A stretch of 64,000 nucleotides of DNA from Spirodela intermedia (GCA_902729315.2 LR746276.1:3640169-3704168); one strand, 5' to 3'; shown: positions 21,520 through 36,800, numbered from the stretch's first letter. Made by a program: numbers and translations. The notes: generated by a model from the sequence alone, not told the origin.

Positions 21520-21843
21520 AATGAATAGCGGACCCCACCCCGTCTCCCGGCGTGATGCCGCCGGCGACTTGATTCCGAAGCCGCTGTCAGATGAAGCTCC
21601 CGTCCTGCTTCCCAATCTCTCTCTCTCTTGCGCCGTCTCTCGGTCGCTTGGTCTCCGCTTCCTCGTCGTGGTAGTTCCTGGTGTTTTGGGGTACGGTGGA
21701 AATTTTACGTCGAAATCGAAGTCATCGGATTTTGTGTTTCTCTGGTTTTTTTGCGTTTTTGTCTGGCGGAGAGATTGGATTCCCCTTTTTTTCTCTCAGA
21801 TTTTTTATCTCGATTAGAGTTGCTGCTCCGGTTTGGTCCATCG
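21520..21843 (+). promoter_or_regulatory. 5' leader of the nucleotide-sugar transporter gene
   Basis: GC-richer than the upstream DNA, with a CT-rich patch around 21618-21630. Upstream ATGs in other frames (21521, 21628, 21681) open short or overlapping frames unrelated to the transporter. If the transcript starts this far upstream they could act as upstream ORFs. Confidence 0.4.
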
Positions 21844-24800
21844 ATGGCGGCGGGATCGAAGCATGTGCTGCTACCGCTGTCGGATCCTCAGATGAGAGGG
21901 AGCGGGGGGGACGAGAGCCTATTCAAAGGATCTGCAATGACCAAGCGCGGGGCGGTCGCCGCTGTGTCCTACATGAGCTGCGCAGGTTAGGCGTTGGAAA
22001 ACTATCATCTTCATCTCATTCCTTTCGTTCTCTACTTACATATATGGATGATCCTCCATGAATTCCGAAGAAAAGTACATAAGCTGGTGAATTAGGAATG
22101 GGCCTGACTACAGAAAATCTTTCTATGGATGATAATTAGCAAGTGTCGAACACGCTATTCTAATGACCGCTTGGATGTGTTTCAGTGGGTGTAGTTGGAG
22201 GTCGACGCCATGCGATTCTTATATCTAGCCCTGCGTAGAGTCCAATTTTACGGCGGGGAACATATTTATGCCATGATTTTTCTGGCAACTAACTCCAATC
22301 TCACCTAAGTTTGCGAATCTATGTTGCCGACTTTCTCATATGATGATAAGTTCATTAAATCCTTTCTGGTGCAAGAAAGAAAAAATGGCATTCGTAATGA
22401 TGTGTGAAGGCTTAGGCTGGGTGCAGCGGCAGTTTTGATAACCTTGATCCACTCATCACCCGACGTTTAGTAATATTCCTTCAATCTTCAGTGTATTCCT
22501 GGATTAGGGTCCTAGTCTCTGAGTCTGGAGTTGAATATGCTGGGAAACTCGTAACATGGTTTGCATTTGCTGGTCGCCAACTTGATCGATACAGCCAGCT
22601 ATGGAGTCTGTGCCAAGTCAATTTTGGGTCAAACCTGAGAAAAGCTCAACCATGTTCTGATAGCAGAGCAGAACTGAAACCTATCAAAGTTTTGTCTCGG
22701 CACTCACTAGAGGGTAACTATGTTCCTAACATACTTTATAGCATGCGGATCATAACTTAATTTTTGTAATGTACCTTCTTTGCTCCTCTCCCGTCTTTGA
22801 CGAATATTTCAGTTGATCCACATCCCATTTGTGTTTTAATGCAATCCAAATACTTGAAATGGTGGGATTGATGCCAAGTCTCAGCTGCCTCTTGAATGTG
22901 AACTTCAAGAAACAAAACATAAAGCAAGAAAATCGTTTCAAACTGTATCGAAAAGGAAAGAAAGTTATTACCGTATTGGCAGTAGACTCATCTGCACAGG
23001 GAAAGAGAGAGGATAGAAAAGTGTCGAATGGAAAGCTGCTGTCAGACTTGACAGAACAGAGAGAAGAGACATTGCTGAATAAGATTGAAGGGAACTTTCA
23101 TGCATTTGGCTAAAACCTACCAGTCCTGGTCCCCTTATGGCTGGTTGGCAAGTCATCTGAGCAAGACGCCAACAGTAAGTTGTTCACTTGTCTTCTTGGC
23201 ATTTTAAGCTGGGTGTTAGCAATAGAGTGGGAAACTATAAAGTGATTGTATAGATTAGTTTCCTTCAGCTTCATGGTGCTTTGATTACATATTCCTCGAC
23301 CATTTTCCCCACTTAAAATTACGACTTGATTTTTCTTGGTTTTCCATATTTAGATTTGGATTTTCCATCCGTGGATCTTATTGGGATGTGGCATAATTTT
23401 GACGTTTTTTATACAAATGCATGGTCCTTTCTTCCCTGTCTTATGGTTACTGGCCTCCATTCTGCAGTCTTGTTGGTTCTGTTTAACAAGGCAGCTCTCT
23501 CTTCGTATAACTTCCCATGCGCTAATGTCATCACCTTGTTTCAGGTAATTTCTTTGTTTCTTGTCATTGGTGTTACAGTGCCTTTTCTACTTTATGATCC
23601 CATTTCAAATGTATGGTGTAGAGCTTGTCTATTTCCTCGTGGGAGTGATTGAAGTTTTATGCTTCATCATTCTTTTTAGCTCATTAGTACCTACTCACCA
23701 CTACATTTATTATATTTCTAATGCAGATGATAAGTTCTACATTAATCTTGTTTGCTATGAGACGCTGGAAAATTATCTCCTTCACAGCTGCTGAATCTCG
23801 GACAGTTTCAGATAATCATTTAGCAGGCTTTGTTTCACTGCCAACACTACTTCATACTCTTCCACTTTCGTTAGCTTATCTGTTTTACATGGTGAGTTCT
23901 TCTAGCACTTTTTTTTCTCCAAGAACAGGGGTGTCGTATTATTTCTTGAATATTGTCTTTTTTATGCTTACAGCTGGCTTCAATGGAGTCTGTTCGTGGT
24001 GTGAATGTTCCCATGTACACAACCCTTAGGCGTACAACTGTTGTATTTACAATAATTGTTGAGTACCTTCTGACTCGACAAAAATATTCGAATTCGGTTC
24101 TTAGCAGGTAAATATTTTTACTTTTCTTGGTAATGAAGATGACTGACTTAGTTATATGAAGAGATACAGATGGATATGCGTTCTTTGTCCATGAGTACTA
24201 GGAGATGTCATAGGTGTCAATTGACAATAGGGATCAGATAAGACGTCACAATGTTTGAGACTTACAGACCAGTAAAACTGGTACATGCCAAATAGCCGTA
24301 TCAAATGAGTTGTCATTTTCTGCATCACTACAGGTGTAAAACGAGATTGATAATGTTTGTATTCAACCTTTATTGACTTTCTGAAAAATTGATTATACCA
24401 CGAGTCATAAATTGGAAAATTGAACCCATGTACAGTCATAGAACTCCTCTGACAGTGATCGAAAGCTAGAAAACCACCCTCCCGTTGCAGTGATATTGAG
24501 TCAGTGTCAATGCCACCTTGTATGATAAGTCTATAGAACCTACATTGATTGTTATTAGATGGGTATGCTGAATCTTTCACCTGACTGTAAGGCTAGGTTT
24601 TTAAACTATTTGTTTAATCTACCCTCAAAGTTTCGGGGATTTCTTGTTTGTAATGTTGGGCTTTTGGAACTGAAGCTCCTTATTCTTTCATCCGATTTGT
24701 TCTATGTAAGTGTTTACGCTTCTGATCTTTTTCCATGGTGAAAAAACCAAGGGCTTTACCAGTGTGGGACTGATTGTTTTCGGAGCATTTGTGGCTGGCG

Positions 24801-26359
24801 CTCGGGACATGTCATATGATTCATATGGCTATGGTGTTGTTTTATTGGCCAACTTGACTACCGCAATATACCTTGCTACCATAGCTCGCATTGGTAATGC
24901 CATGGCCTTACATTTTCGTCTTCTTTTTATCTTATGGATCATGCCAGGTATCCTCGGTGATGATTTTTCTCATCGTTATGCGTTTTTGCACCTTTTTATT
25001 CTCTAGGAAAATCAAGTGGTCTCAACAGTTTTGGTCTAATGTGGTGCAATGGTATGCAAGCGTCCGAATTTAATTTCTTTTTCTGATGACATCTATGCTC
25101 TTATAAAGCAAATGAATGCCTCAACTGTGTTTCTAGAAGTATCCTAGAACATTGGTAAATTAGCATCTACTGCTTCTTTTGCAGGATTGATATGTGGACC
25201 AGTTCTATTACTTTGGACGTACATTCAGGGTGACTTGACCAGGACAATGAACTTCCCTTATTTAAATGATTATGGATTCCAGGTATGCTGGATTTTTGAA
25301 ACATGTGATTTAAGTATGCAGTGCTTGTCATTACTAAATGACAATGGAATAAATCTACTGTCCTGGACACTACTGAGTCTTGTGAGAACAGGTGCTAAGA
25401 TCACAGAGTAGTGTGCGCCGTAAATTGTGTCCATGATCTTTCATGGTTCCCAAGAACCTTCTGTTACTAATTTTGCTTTCCGTAGTCAATAAAATAGCTT
25501 TCTTCTGTTGGGTATGTAGTTTTTGATTTTCCCGAAACAGAGATTACTTATTCGCGTGCACATGTGTGGCTCATCTGTATGATTTTCTGTACTCTTTGGT
25601 CAAAAAAGTCTTCTGCCTTGAGAGGGATATACAGTCGCAATATATCTCTGTGTAGAAATATGTTTCCTGGTATCTTAATAGCTGACTTCAGATTTTGCCG
25701 GGTCGTATCTGAACCAGCAAATCCGTGTTTCAAGGATCTCATTACGAACTGTCCTCTGTTGCGTGCACCATGTATAACCAGGCATTTCCTTAGTCTTATC
25801 ATGCTACATTTCTCTTAATCAGGCAACATTTCTACCGTAGATAAGGGGGGAAACTCTCATAATGCGTCCTTGTTTTATCCTTATTTATATTGAATCTTAA
25901 TGACAGTCATCTTGCAGGCTGTGATGCTTGTTTCCTGCATCCTGGCGTTCTTCCTCAACTACAGCATATTTCTGAACACCACCCTCAACTCCGCACTCAC
26001 CCAGACAATGTGTGGCAACCTCAAAGTCAGCTTGCTCCCTCTTCCCTCCTCCATCGTGGCAGTCTAATGTGGCTGCTCCATTCTGACCCGATTCCTCACT
26101 GCAGGATCTGTTCACCATTGGGCTCGGCTGGCTGGTCTTCGGTGGCCTCCCATTTGACCTGGTAGGAACTTACTTTTCTCTCGGAATCTCTTTCCATCTG
26201 CTTTGGGCTCTTCCTCTTTTTCCCTTTTTAGATGGAGAAGTATAGGGATTTGCCTCTCTTGATGGGTGTGCCTGTTGGTTCCAGCTGAATGTGGTCGGCC
26301 AGGGCCTCGGCTTCTTTGGGTCCGGCTTGTACGCCTACTGCAAGCTCACAGGTAGGTAG
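21844..26359 (+). CDS. UGNT1: Nucleotide-sugar transporter, UDP-GlcNAc transporter UGNT1-like
   Basis: Drug/metabolite-transporter superfamily antiporter of secretory-pathway membranes, expected to bring UDP-N-acetylglucosamine into the Golgi or ER in exchange for UMP. Ten exons, all GT-AG and in phase: 21844-21985, 23468-23544, 23727-23891, 23974-24107, 24763-24893, 25007-25051, 25185-25282, 25918-26025, 26105-26161, 26285-26359; 343 aa. Diagnostic stretches are VLLVLFNKAALSSYNFPCAN, ESVRGVNVPMYTTLRRTTVV, FVAGARDMSYDSYGYGVVLL, KSSGLNSFGLMWCNG, NTTLNSALTQTMCGN and GLGWLVFGGLPFDL. Many hydrophobic segments fit about ten membrane spans, and the C-terminus ends in KLTGR. The start ATG gives MAAGSKHVLLPLSDP, a family-like cytosolic N-terminus. 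Intron 1 is 1.48 kb. Substrate is inferred from resemblance; a closely related sugar-nucleotide cannot be excluded. Confidence 0.93.
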
Positions 26360-27871
26360 ATAGATAGAGCTTCTGACAGTGGCTACTGGATGCCACTAAA
26401 ATGGGGGAAGAGAGGACCATTAGAGTCACCACCTCTGGCTGAGAAATTTGAGGCCGATCATCATCTTCTTCTTCTTCATCATCATCACAGCATTAACGTG
26501 TGTTGACGGGCATGCCTGCCTGCCTTTTTGGCTGTCGCTAGTACAGAGTCTCTCACTCTATGTCTTCCATTATTTTTTCTTCCCTTTTCGATGGGGAGTG
26601 CTTAAAAAAGTTATCTCAAAGTGCAATCCATGTTTCAGTAGATTGTTGACGCCCAATATCCCTCCTCCATTGGCATGGCTCAAATTATTTTCTTCTTTTT
26701 TCATAGCAATGTTGTGGGTAATCATACCCTTTTCAATCATGACACTGGACTAGCATTTGCACTTGAAAAACTATAGTGTTGGTTTCCAATGCAAGTTAAA
26801 TCACCATACATGTTTCTTCATACCATGCAATTAGTCAAAAGATTATTAGATTCTGAGACATGGGTTGTGGCGGCAGCAATTAGAAAGCTTAAATTAAGCT
26901 CATATTTTTGAAAGAAGGAAGGTGTGGTAAAGTGAGCTCTAATAGAGTAATGCAACTACAATTGAGGAAGAACGCTGAAGTAAATGCTACTCTTGTAGTG
27001 TAATAAATGCGCTCTTCAGGTGAATTTGCTTAATTAGAGGACCTCTTTGGACGTCATACATTTACAATGAAGGGAACTGCTGAGTCGGACCTTCAGACAC
27101 CATGCATTTTGCATGATGAAGGAAACATGTGGGAACAAACTCTTCTACTACTGCAAGTTAACAATGAACGATGCATGTTTGGCTTTAAGCTTTCAAAATG
27201 CCCAAGTGCTTCTCTGCACCTTGCGTTTGAAAGGTGTCACTGTTTAAGCACAAAGGATAGTGAAGGAAATCTAAAATCAGTGTGACTTTTAGCACAAGAG
27301 GCAATAGCAAGCCGAAAGTCGACCCTCTTAGTAAACCGGAAACCATCATATGTTTTTTTTCATTACAGAAATTCGAAATTTTTTATCAGTATACGGAAAA
27401 ACTTGTCATGGAAAATTTGTATCAGTACATTGAAAAGGTCGGAGTCTTGAGAAAAGTATGGCTTAACATCATGAGCCTGCCCTTTAGTGAGTTGGACGGT
27501 GAACAGAGAAAACCTCTCTCGAAGGGTAGGTACATGCCGCACAGAGCAAGCAGACAGAAACCTTTTCAAATATAAAAAATTAAGATCACAGCCACGAACT
27601 ATAAGGGGAAAGTGTTATTACCCGATAACCAAGAACGCACATGAAGCAGCACAAGGCGTAGACTCACTAAAGCGGTTTGAAATCAAAACTCACGAGATTA
27701 TTGATATGTATTTCCAACTTCCGTTGTTCAAGAACGGCTTGGGGATCAAAGATAACATCACAAGAATATATGAACATAAATACACCGTGCCCAGTTTACA
27801 ATTGGTCGTCGGATTGATGCCGAATCGACCAAGTTAAAAAATTTATGCCGGTCAGCACTCGTAGCATGCTA
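26360..27871. other. Convergent intergenic region with both 3' UTRs
   Basis: Lies between the stop codons of the plus-strand transporter and the minus-strand TBC gene. Short open frames at 27067-27837 resemble nothing known and overlap the likely TBC 3' UTR. No poly(A) site was fixed. Confidence 0.5.
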
Positions 27872-30800
27872 TCAGATGTCATCTTGATCCTGCTGGGGAT
27901 ACAAGGAAGCGGTTTCCAGCGGGAGGGAAGGCGGCGTCCCCGGGGGGATGCAGGCGTCGCCGTTCTCCCCAGCACAGACACAGAGTGCCTCGGCGTCCCG
28001 GAGGATGTCGCCGAGGCGGATGCGGCCGCTGAGCTCATTGATGAACTTGAGGAGGGTGTCGAAGTCCATCTCCTCACCCATGATCTTCTGGCGGTACCGC
28101 TTGAGGATGGCCACACAGATATACAGGTGCAAGTGCTCAGAGAGGTAGTGAGTCCACAGCACCTCCCACAGCCGCATCACCTCCTCGTACTCAAATTCCC
28201 TGCAAAGGGTTTGGGGGAGGAGAGCAGTCAGAACCGGGTTTCATATGTACCGAGAGAAACTTTGGTTCTTTTCTTTTCATATCTACCGATTGAGTGCCCC
28301 ATTTGTTTTTTATGTTTTTTTCATTTCTTGTTCTTCTCTCGCCAAACCCACCAAAAAACAAAGAAGAAAAAGATTTATGAAACGGTCTGGAGAGGCATTA
28401 ACTACTGATTAAGGGCATGTACTTTTATGCACTGGGTCGACAAAACAGGCGTAGGCGGTCAATTTTACATTCAGCATGATTAGAACACGACGACAAAAAG
28501 AAAATCTTTCCAACAGTTAATCTTTTTTATTGCTGAGTAGTGGGTTAAAAGCACCAGCAGGTCTAATTGCGGTGGGCAAAGCTTGTATAATAACCCTAGA
28601 AAGGAAAAGAAAAATTAAGGAAAGAGAATGTTGGATTCCTATTACAAGGAAATAGCACAAGAGGGAGAGAGTATGGGCGAGGATATCACTGCTCTTCTCC
28701 ATGAATATTAGCCATTCAAGCTCGTATAGGAACATTGACCGAATTAGACCCAAAAGAGAGGCGCATTATCTCAAGGAAAAGAAAAACAGATTTCATGTCC
28801 AAAGAACATTATGACGGGTGGATAAACCGTTTAAAAATAAAATGAAGAGAATGACACGGAGTAGATTGACTTCTGGGTTAGAAAAACCACCAAAGAGCTC
28901 AAACGCTGCCACTGTATCATAGTATTAGGTATCAAACTGTAACTGACAGTTGGGAAATGCGCATGGGCATTAGGAGATTAAATCTTAACTAGGGTATTTC
29001 ATTTAACGGTAACTTCCAGCAAAACATGTCTGTATTAGAAACATAGGTCAAAAGATTTAACCAAGTGATATATAGAGATTGCTCACCTTTTAAACTGTAT
29101 AAGAAGCCATCGGAAACAAAAGAAATAATTCAAGCACTCTGTCTTGCTGAAATAATTGTGTAATGGGGTGTCAAGAAGCTCCACCAACTGCAAGCGGGGG
29201 CAAAAGAAATAATTAAGATACAGGAAATACTAAATGGAGAAGGTAAGGTTTCACGAAGCTAAAAGTAAGATGCAGCCATTAGACGCTTGGAGTGTGAGAT
29301 TCGGACCGAAATAAGAGCCAGGAGCATGTGAACACAAAATATTCATTTGTATTAGAAGGAAAAAGAAATGGCGACATAATTGCAAAAGCAATGATTCACC
29401 TCCAAGTTTGAAACTCCACTTTGTATTAAGTAAACTACTAAAGAGGATAGACTCGACTGTTTTCAGGCACCAACTAACACAAAGTAATCAAACTAGGATG
29501 TCTAAATAAGAGAAAGATGGTTGGTTAATGGGACTGAACTTGAAAGATGCAAAGAATGTCAACTGTACATCCTAATTAGATGGGGATTTTCAAACATTTT
29601 CCAACCCATGGTCACAGGTAGGCTTAGAAAGATAACTGTTTATGAATTTTAATGAGGCATGTTACTAATCATGTGTTACTATTCACGCATGAATGGTTCT
29701 CTTCATTGTTTCCCTTTCTCCTTCTATTTCTCTTCTTTGCCCTAGGGTTAGAGTTAAGTAGATGTTTCGTAACCTTTATTATTGGGGTTAACATCGAAGG
29801 AGAAAGAGGAGATAATACTACCTACCCCCCACGCTTCTGACCATATTCTAGAAGCCTTTCTTCATGGTAAATAAGAGCAAAAGGACTTAAGATCATTATG
29901 AGGAGATCACAGATCAAGAACAACGGGGAGTAGAAGGGAAAAAGAGAGAAAAGGATCGATCCAAGCTCTTCAGGAGTTATCTTGTGCAGTCCAAGAGAAT
30001 CCTGTTCTCTTCTTCCTTCACTCTTGGCACTCCAAGAGGAGTAGAAGGTGATAGACAATAGGAGAAAACTTGAATAGGCCTGAACAGGCTAAGACAAGAG
30101 GAAAAGGGGCAGATATCTCAACCAATATCGGAAACTGTATGGCAATGTAAATAAGAAATTTTAGGACACCACACGCTTTAACTCTTTCCCTCAGAAATAT
30201 ATTGAAAAATATTGACACAGTGTCTCAATACAACCTCAATGGGAGTTTCACTTTTGATTACACTATGTTGCAATGGAACCATGCTAATAGTTTAAGTGAC
30301 ATTGGATCAAAGTGATATTAAATATCATATTTACACATCATCATCAAAGTAACGTCTCCCCAAGACAGTTTAACTAAGTTCTCCCTCTTGACCAATCAAG
30401 CTACGGATAACTTCCTCAGAGTAAGAGCAGATCTGTTCCCTTCAACAAATCTAGTGCATATTTTATCCAACAGACTTTGATTCTCTTTTCAAACTCTGTT
30501 TCTTGTTCATTCTTTAACTACTTCTGATATCTTCCTTGTCGTTTCTTGCTATCATCATTTCATCTACACAGACAAATATGAAGACTATTTCAATCTATCA
30601 CTTAACAAATAAAGCGTGATCAAAATTACTTCTCCTATAGAAAAAAAAAATGCTTATCATAAACCTATCAGATCAGCTCATGCGAGACTACTTTCGGTTG
30701 CACAAGATTTTTGCAGTCTGCATACCTTTTCTCATGCCCTGGAAGGCAGATGTAGGTCTCCCCCCATGAGTCACAATTCAGGATTCATTTTTTTCATCAA

Positions 30801-33800
30801 GCTTGAATAAAAAACCTACTGAACCAATGAGATCATGCCTTCCGGTAGAGTTCAACTCTGCAACAGGTATGAACGTATCCTAACAGTCAATTTATCTGAT
30901 TTTATGTACCCTTGCATCACAAAACTTGGCTTATGTAAGTCACTGGTATTGCACATATGGTGAAAACACCAATGGTACCCATCAGAGTTTTCTTGGGGAG
31001 AGGCCACAAGCTCCAGAGTCTCGTTCTTTAGCATTCTCGTTTTCTTTTCCATGTACTGACCTACCTTGGACCTGTCCATTTGCAAGATAAATATGAACGG
31101 AGAAGGAAGATAGAGCAGAAAAAAATTACATGAGGGAGAAAGGAGACTATGGTCGACGTTTAGATACAGGATGCATGGCTATCTGGTTCCTTTAATGAGG
31201 GGAATAGGCCAGTTTTCTGAGGTTTGAGATGGAGAGAATATATCATCTGATGGTTTAAGATTTGGACTTAGGGCTCAATATTCTCTTGAAATTATTATTA
31301 ATAAGATAAGTATCTTCCTATCTTGGTTGTTTGGAGTATGCAGAAAATTCTTTCTCGTGTGCCAGGGAAGATGAATAACAGCATCAATCTCCACTTGCTG
31401 AGAGCTCAGACGAGATGCGACTCCACAAAGCTGACATGAGAGTAGCCTAAGAAAACTTTAACAACCCCATGATTAACACTACAACACTCTGGATGCAGAC
31501 AATCAATGAAATAGAGACGACTAAGAATTCAAAGAGGAAGGTGGAATTGAGAGGATTAGGATGAAAGAGGAAAAAAGGATACTTTCGTGGGTACACCACA
31601 TGGGATCTTATTGATAGCAAATGACGTAGTAAGAACTGATTCTTGCTCGTTATCTCAAGCTCCAAAATGTGACAATTCTTGTTCTTTATCAATCCATGAC
31701 CATGGAAGGTATAAAATGATATCAGAACATCAAAGTGGAAACATGGCCTCAAGCATAGACTAATAAATATCAAGTCTCAACTTCATACATCCTACAATCG
31801 AGTTGATTCAATAAAGAAAAGAAATGAAAGAGAATAAATCATCTAAACAGCGCTAAATGACTCAAGAGAATACATCCTACGAGCACGAGCTTATTTACCT
31901 TCAACAATGCAAAAAGTTGTGAATGCATGCCACTCTGATCTCGATTGAAGTTTGGCCCAAGACGTTCCATTAATTCCACAAAACACCAAAATGACTCTGA
32001 TTCATCTTCCATTACATAAAATATAGGAGATAAAAGATCACTCATACCCTGAAGTCGAAGAGACACCAGCAAAAGATTCATGATTGGCACAATAAAATAT
32101 AAAAAAATGGAAGTAAAATATTAAGAAAAAATTATTAGAGAAATAGAATATAAAGCATTGGGATAAGTTCATAATATGAGACAGATACCAAGTTTACTAC
32201 CGAGGATAGCACGTAGCATAAAAGATGTATAATTTATCAAGCATCCCATTTTTCTTCACCAGCTAGTCACCCAAAACATCTGGATGTCCTAATTAAATAG
32301 AGAAAATCCGAAAATAAAAAAAGATTTCTAAGACAGTACTGGCACTCCCCTTCATATTTGGTTACCATTACCCTTACCCCACTGCCACTGCTGAACAACA
32401 TCTTCGAACAGCACAACTGGGTTCCTTAGCCCACAGGGTAGTATAACATTGTAAGAGTGGTCATCAGACTGATAGCAAAAAAGATGTATTAAATCAATCT
32501 CTTGGCACCTTCAAGGATGATGATACGAAATAATATTCTGTCAAATAGTGCATAAGACTCCTAATTTGATTATCAGCGGAAACACGTTTCAAATGCTTCT
32601 AGAGAGACTTTACTAGTCTTCAAAAGCAGCATCCAGCATACCTTGGAAAACAAACCTGGCGTATGGAGAGTAGCCAAGGTTAAACATTGTTGAAACAAAG
32701 AGAGGGAAATGGACGATATGGAGGGGCAACTGTCCTCTGTCTCAGAGGACAGATTGGAGGAGCGGGAAACCACCTAACTTTTCATTGACATTTAGCACCT
32801 CTTAAATAAGGAGAAAACGCTACATGATATTTCCCGATGCACCCTCAAACTACAAGTTCCCATGGTGACCATCATCACATTGTGAGTTCCCATACTCAGT
32901 GCATTACGATTTAGAAATCCAACAAGCATATTTCAAAAGAAGCTAGCTGTAGGCTTATGTGAGACAGCCAGCTCTAACAAAGAATGAACTAAAAAATGTT
33001 GGAAAGTTCAAGACCAGTTGTTGAACATCTTTGATAATGATGACCACGACTAAATTAGATGACAATACCTTAATGTGTGGCAAAGTAAATGCAAGGGTGA
33101 GAATATTGATGTGACTTTTTTCTTTTGGCCCATAATGAATATTTAAAAAACCATCAAATCAAAGGAGACTGATCAATTTCTGAGGTAAATTTAACTCTAG
33201 TAGGCAGATTCTTGGGATATCAGCCAATTTTCATGGCAATGACTGGCGCACTCTTGGATCAGCTGATTTCTAACATCAGTGCCATTGTTGGAGGAAGAAC
33301 ATAGAAACACAGCTCTCCAACTAAGGACAGAGGAAGAAAAAGATGAAATGAAACGGTGGAGGATGAAGGAGAGAAAAAGGAGGGCAATGGCGAAGGGAGA
33401 GAAAGAGAGAGTTAGGGGTCGTTATGTTTTATTTCAACGTTCTTCCTTGTCAGTACAAATTTTTAACAAAATTATTTTCACCCTGAAAGCTAACGGCACA
33501 CAAACTTCATTATTCGACATCACAAAAATGACGAATATACCCCTAGATTCAGCACTGAGCAACATACTGGTAGACACTGCAGTAGGGATTGTCTAGATCC
33601 AAAGGGAATTACCAAGTCTTTTTGGAAGGTGAAAGCAATTCGTTGTTTAGCTCAAACACAATCTCAGGGTTTATAAACTAGAACAACTTATGAGAAAATT
33701 TTCTACCTCAAAAAGCCAACCCTGGCTTTTATTTTACGTCCAAAATTTCTTGGCTCCACTTCTTATTTTTGCAAGAAGTATAGCATTTCAAAGGATCTAT

Positions 33801-36800
33801 GTTTCCCACAAAGTTTGACAGCATATAATACTACATTACGTATTTGAGTAAAAAAAACTATAATCCATGATTTGCCGAAAAGCAGAAAATCATTACCTGG
33901 CAGTAACCAAGGTCAAAATTGTAAAAGGAGTAAGTCAAAAGTATGTCATGTAGGACTGCAACATTTGGATTGTCATCTCCATCGTAGAAGGAAATAGACC
34001 TATCTGTCCTCACCTTCAAATAGCAACCAAAATTGCAAAAAGAAAGAAAATTCAGTAGCTATAATATAAAATAAAAATAAGAACTTTATCATGCGACTTA
34101 GTCAATACCACATCTTTTTCAATGAGGCCTTTTCTCTCCCTGAATTTCGTAAACCTTCTTGCTTGTGCGGGAGAGATACTCTGAAATAGATGAATTAGGA
34201 TAGCTCAGCTCCTACAATCTGAAGAGAGGGAGATGGCAATCTTTCATACCAAATCATGCTAGTCTAAGTACAAATACAGCATCCACATTTCACACCAAAA
34301 AATATGCTAGTTTATAGCAGCTCATGAGATGTTTTTATGGACAATAATAAGGATTGAAACTCTTAATTGATTTCCAGCAAATAACAGAACTCTGGGACAG
34401 CTTCAAATTAATAGAGTTTTCAATGCTTTTTGAACCTTTCATTAAAACCAGCCCAGAGTTGTGCTTAAAATACAGAAGCTTCAGGGTGAAACACTGCAGG
34501 TTGAGGCGACATGAACCGATAGCAGAGCTAGAGGAGAATAAAAAGCTGTACCCCACTGTTCAGCCTCTTTTAATTTATTTCTTGAATACTAATCAAACCC
34601 ACTGTTGTCTCTTTCCCTATTCTTCTTCCTTTCTCAGTGTCAGAGGGCAACATCCAGCATGTGGCGTCAGGAGGGAACGCCATAAAAGTTCAAGCTCGGC
34701 CTGGAACCAACTAACCGAAGACAGTGATTTTCAGCTGAATGTCTTACTTTTTCGTTCTGCAAATTTTCAAGGGGGATCAGGTCTCCTTCCTCTCTGGAAC
34801 TGGAACAGAACCCCAGAATTCCAATTTACCTTAGCCAGTTCAGACCAGAATCGACTAATTCACCAAAGTTGGATAAGTAAATATACTGCAAGGACACGAT
34901 AGGGATTTTACCCCTGTTTATTCCAAGATTAAAGACTGAAAAGGATCGTTTTGCAACGAGGAAGGAGCTGATTCGACTATTTTGAGAGCATTAGGATAAC
35001 TGAAAAATTCTACGTCTCTTGGAGTCTATTGCTTTTAGCACAGGGGGCTTTTGTAGAGCTGATTGAGCGCACACTTGTATATCCACTCATATTTTTATGC
35101 TTAAGGATAACTGATATAACATCCCTTGAAAACAGACATAAGAAACATTGGATTGGTTTAGGCATGTTAAATGTACGCTGAAAACAGCTCTAACTAAGAA
35201 AGAAATATTTGTCCATTTAGGCTTAGTGGCATGAAGACGGTGAAAGAAAATATAAGAGCAGTGTAAATACTTTATCTCGGGATGAATGTTGGAGGTTGAG
35301 GATTGAAAGGTGACGTGTTCAAGAGTGCTCTTTTTGTATGAGTCTGAATGGTCTATAATATTTTCCTCTCGTATTATTCATAAAAAAAGTTGTTTTCCTC
35401 TAACGAAAGCCTAATGAAAGATGACAATCATAGGCACGACTTATAAGGGAAAGCAAAACCCCTCAAACTCCAAACTGGGCTCATCAAGGTCAGAATGAAT
35501 ACCAAGTCAGTTTTAGAGAGATGATTTATGATAAGACTCGTTATCAATTCTTCAGGAAATGACCATGCAATGGATAGAAACAGCCCAGATTGATGAGTTA
35601 AATCAAGGCACAGATCTTCCATCCTACTGGCCGAGCAGCTTGACCTCCTAGACTACAAAGGGGGTAATCTAGCATTGTCTCCTCTTCGGATTAAAGAAGC
35701 ATAGGTCTTTATTCAGATTTGACAGGCAACTCTGGGATAGGACAAGTGATACTGATGACAAGGGAATGACCTTTGCAGCTTATCATCATCTACATCTAGC
35801 CTCATCTAGGGCATAAAAAATGCCACTGATAGTAGAAAAGATAACTCCACTCTACTAGTTCCTTAATGGAAAAGCAAAGACACCAGCATATGAATTGGCA
35901 AGTATCCACCAACCACGTGCACATGAAGACATCACAGTGACAAGAACAAGCACGACAAAAAGAAAGAAATGCTATATAGTGACAATAAAATGCACGACAA
36001 CAAAATTAGAAATCCAATACAGTAATTAATGAAAAGATGCAGAAGGGCCAAGGTTAACTATAGGTTTACAGGGTGTTCGGTATATGGTACATTTAACATT
36101 TATTCAGAAGAATTTAAAATCTGCAGACGAGATGAATCAAAAAACTACGGACCTGCCATTGAGATTTGATGATTTCGTACTCCGATTTCTTAACTGAAGC
36201 AAGGTATTCTCTCTCAGCATAGGTAGAATCATATGGATGGTATCCCAACAAAAATTTCCAGACCTGGGAATTTTGCAAAAGAGTTGCAAATAAACAACCA
36301 GGGTGAAAAACAAGCAAGGTCCACAGGTGAAGTTAGACACCAACCTCTTTTCGTATGCTATGCTCCACTCCACCATAGAAAATTCTCTTTCTCAATGCTT
36401 TAGAATCCGTTATCCTGCCTTCAGCGTCCAGGAAACAAACCCACTGTCAAAGAATTCGCATGTAAGTAAATTTGAAGAGAAACAATATCAACAAGAAAGG
36501 AGTCGGTAGCAGGGATATTGACAATCAAGATCCTACTGTGCTCTTTACATCTACCCTTCTACCCAACATTTCACAGCGAAACTGTGCAATAGAATACTAC
36601 TGTGGATTGGCTTTTTTCTAAGAAGTCACATCCCATTTCGCCATTAACTTTATTTGATTCGTGTCAGTCTCTTTCTTAATGATTCAACTCTCAAGTAGAT
36701 TCTGACATTTTCTAAGAAAAAAATCCAGGACTTAAATGGAATTTTAAGTGAGAGTCTCAAGTGATCCAAGACATCAAAATTTCTTATAGAAACTAATCGG

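Noticed and set aside
21521-22061. Overlapping plus-strand frames of 98-126 codons around the transporter start
   Set aside because: They overlap exon 1 in other frames or lie in the leader. The 21844 frame alone joins in phase to the nine conserved exons.
24152-24580. 142-codon antisense frame in intron 4 of the transporter gene
   Set aside because: No family resemblance, lies in an intron on the opposite strand, and has no promoter or splice evidence.
33279-33596. 105-codon Glu/Arg-rich plus-strand frame in a TBC intron
   Set aside because: Purine-rich low-complexity sequence antisense to the gene, without family resemblance.
34354-34902. 182-codon plus-strand frame in a TBC intron
   Set aside because: No recognisable domain. 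It may be transposon debris, but I found no repeat partner or motif to support a call.
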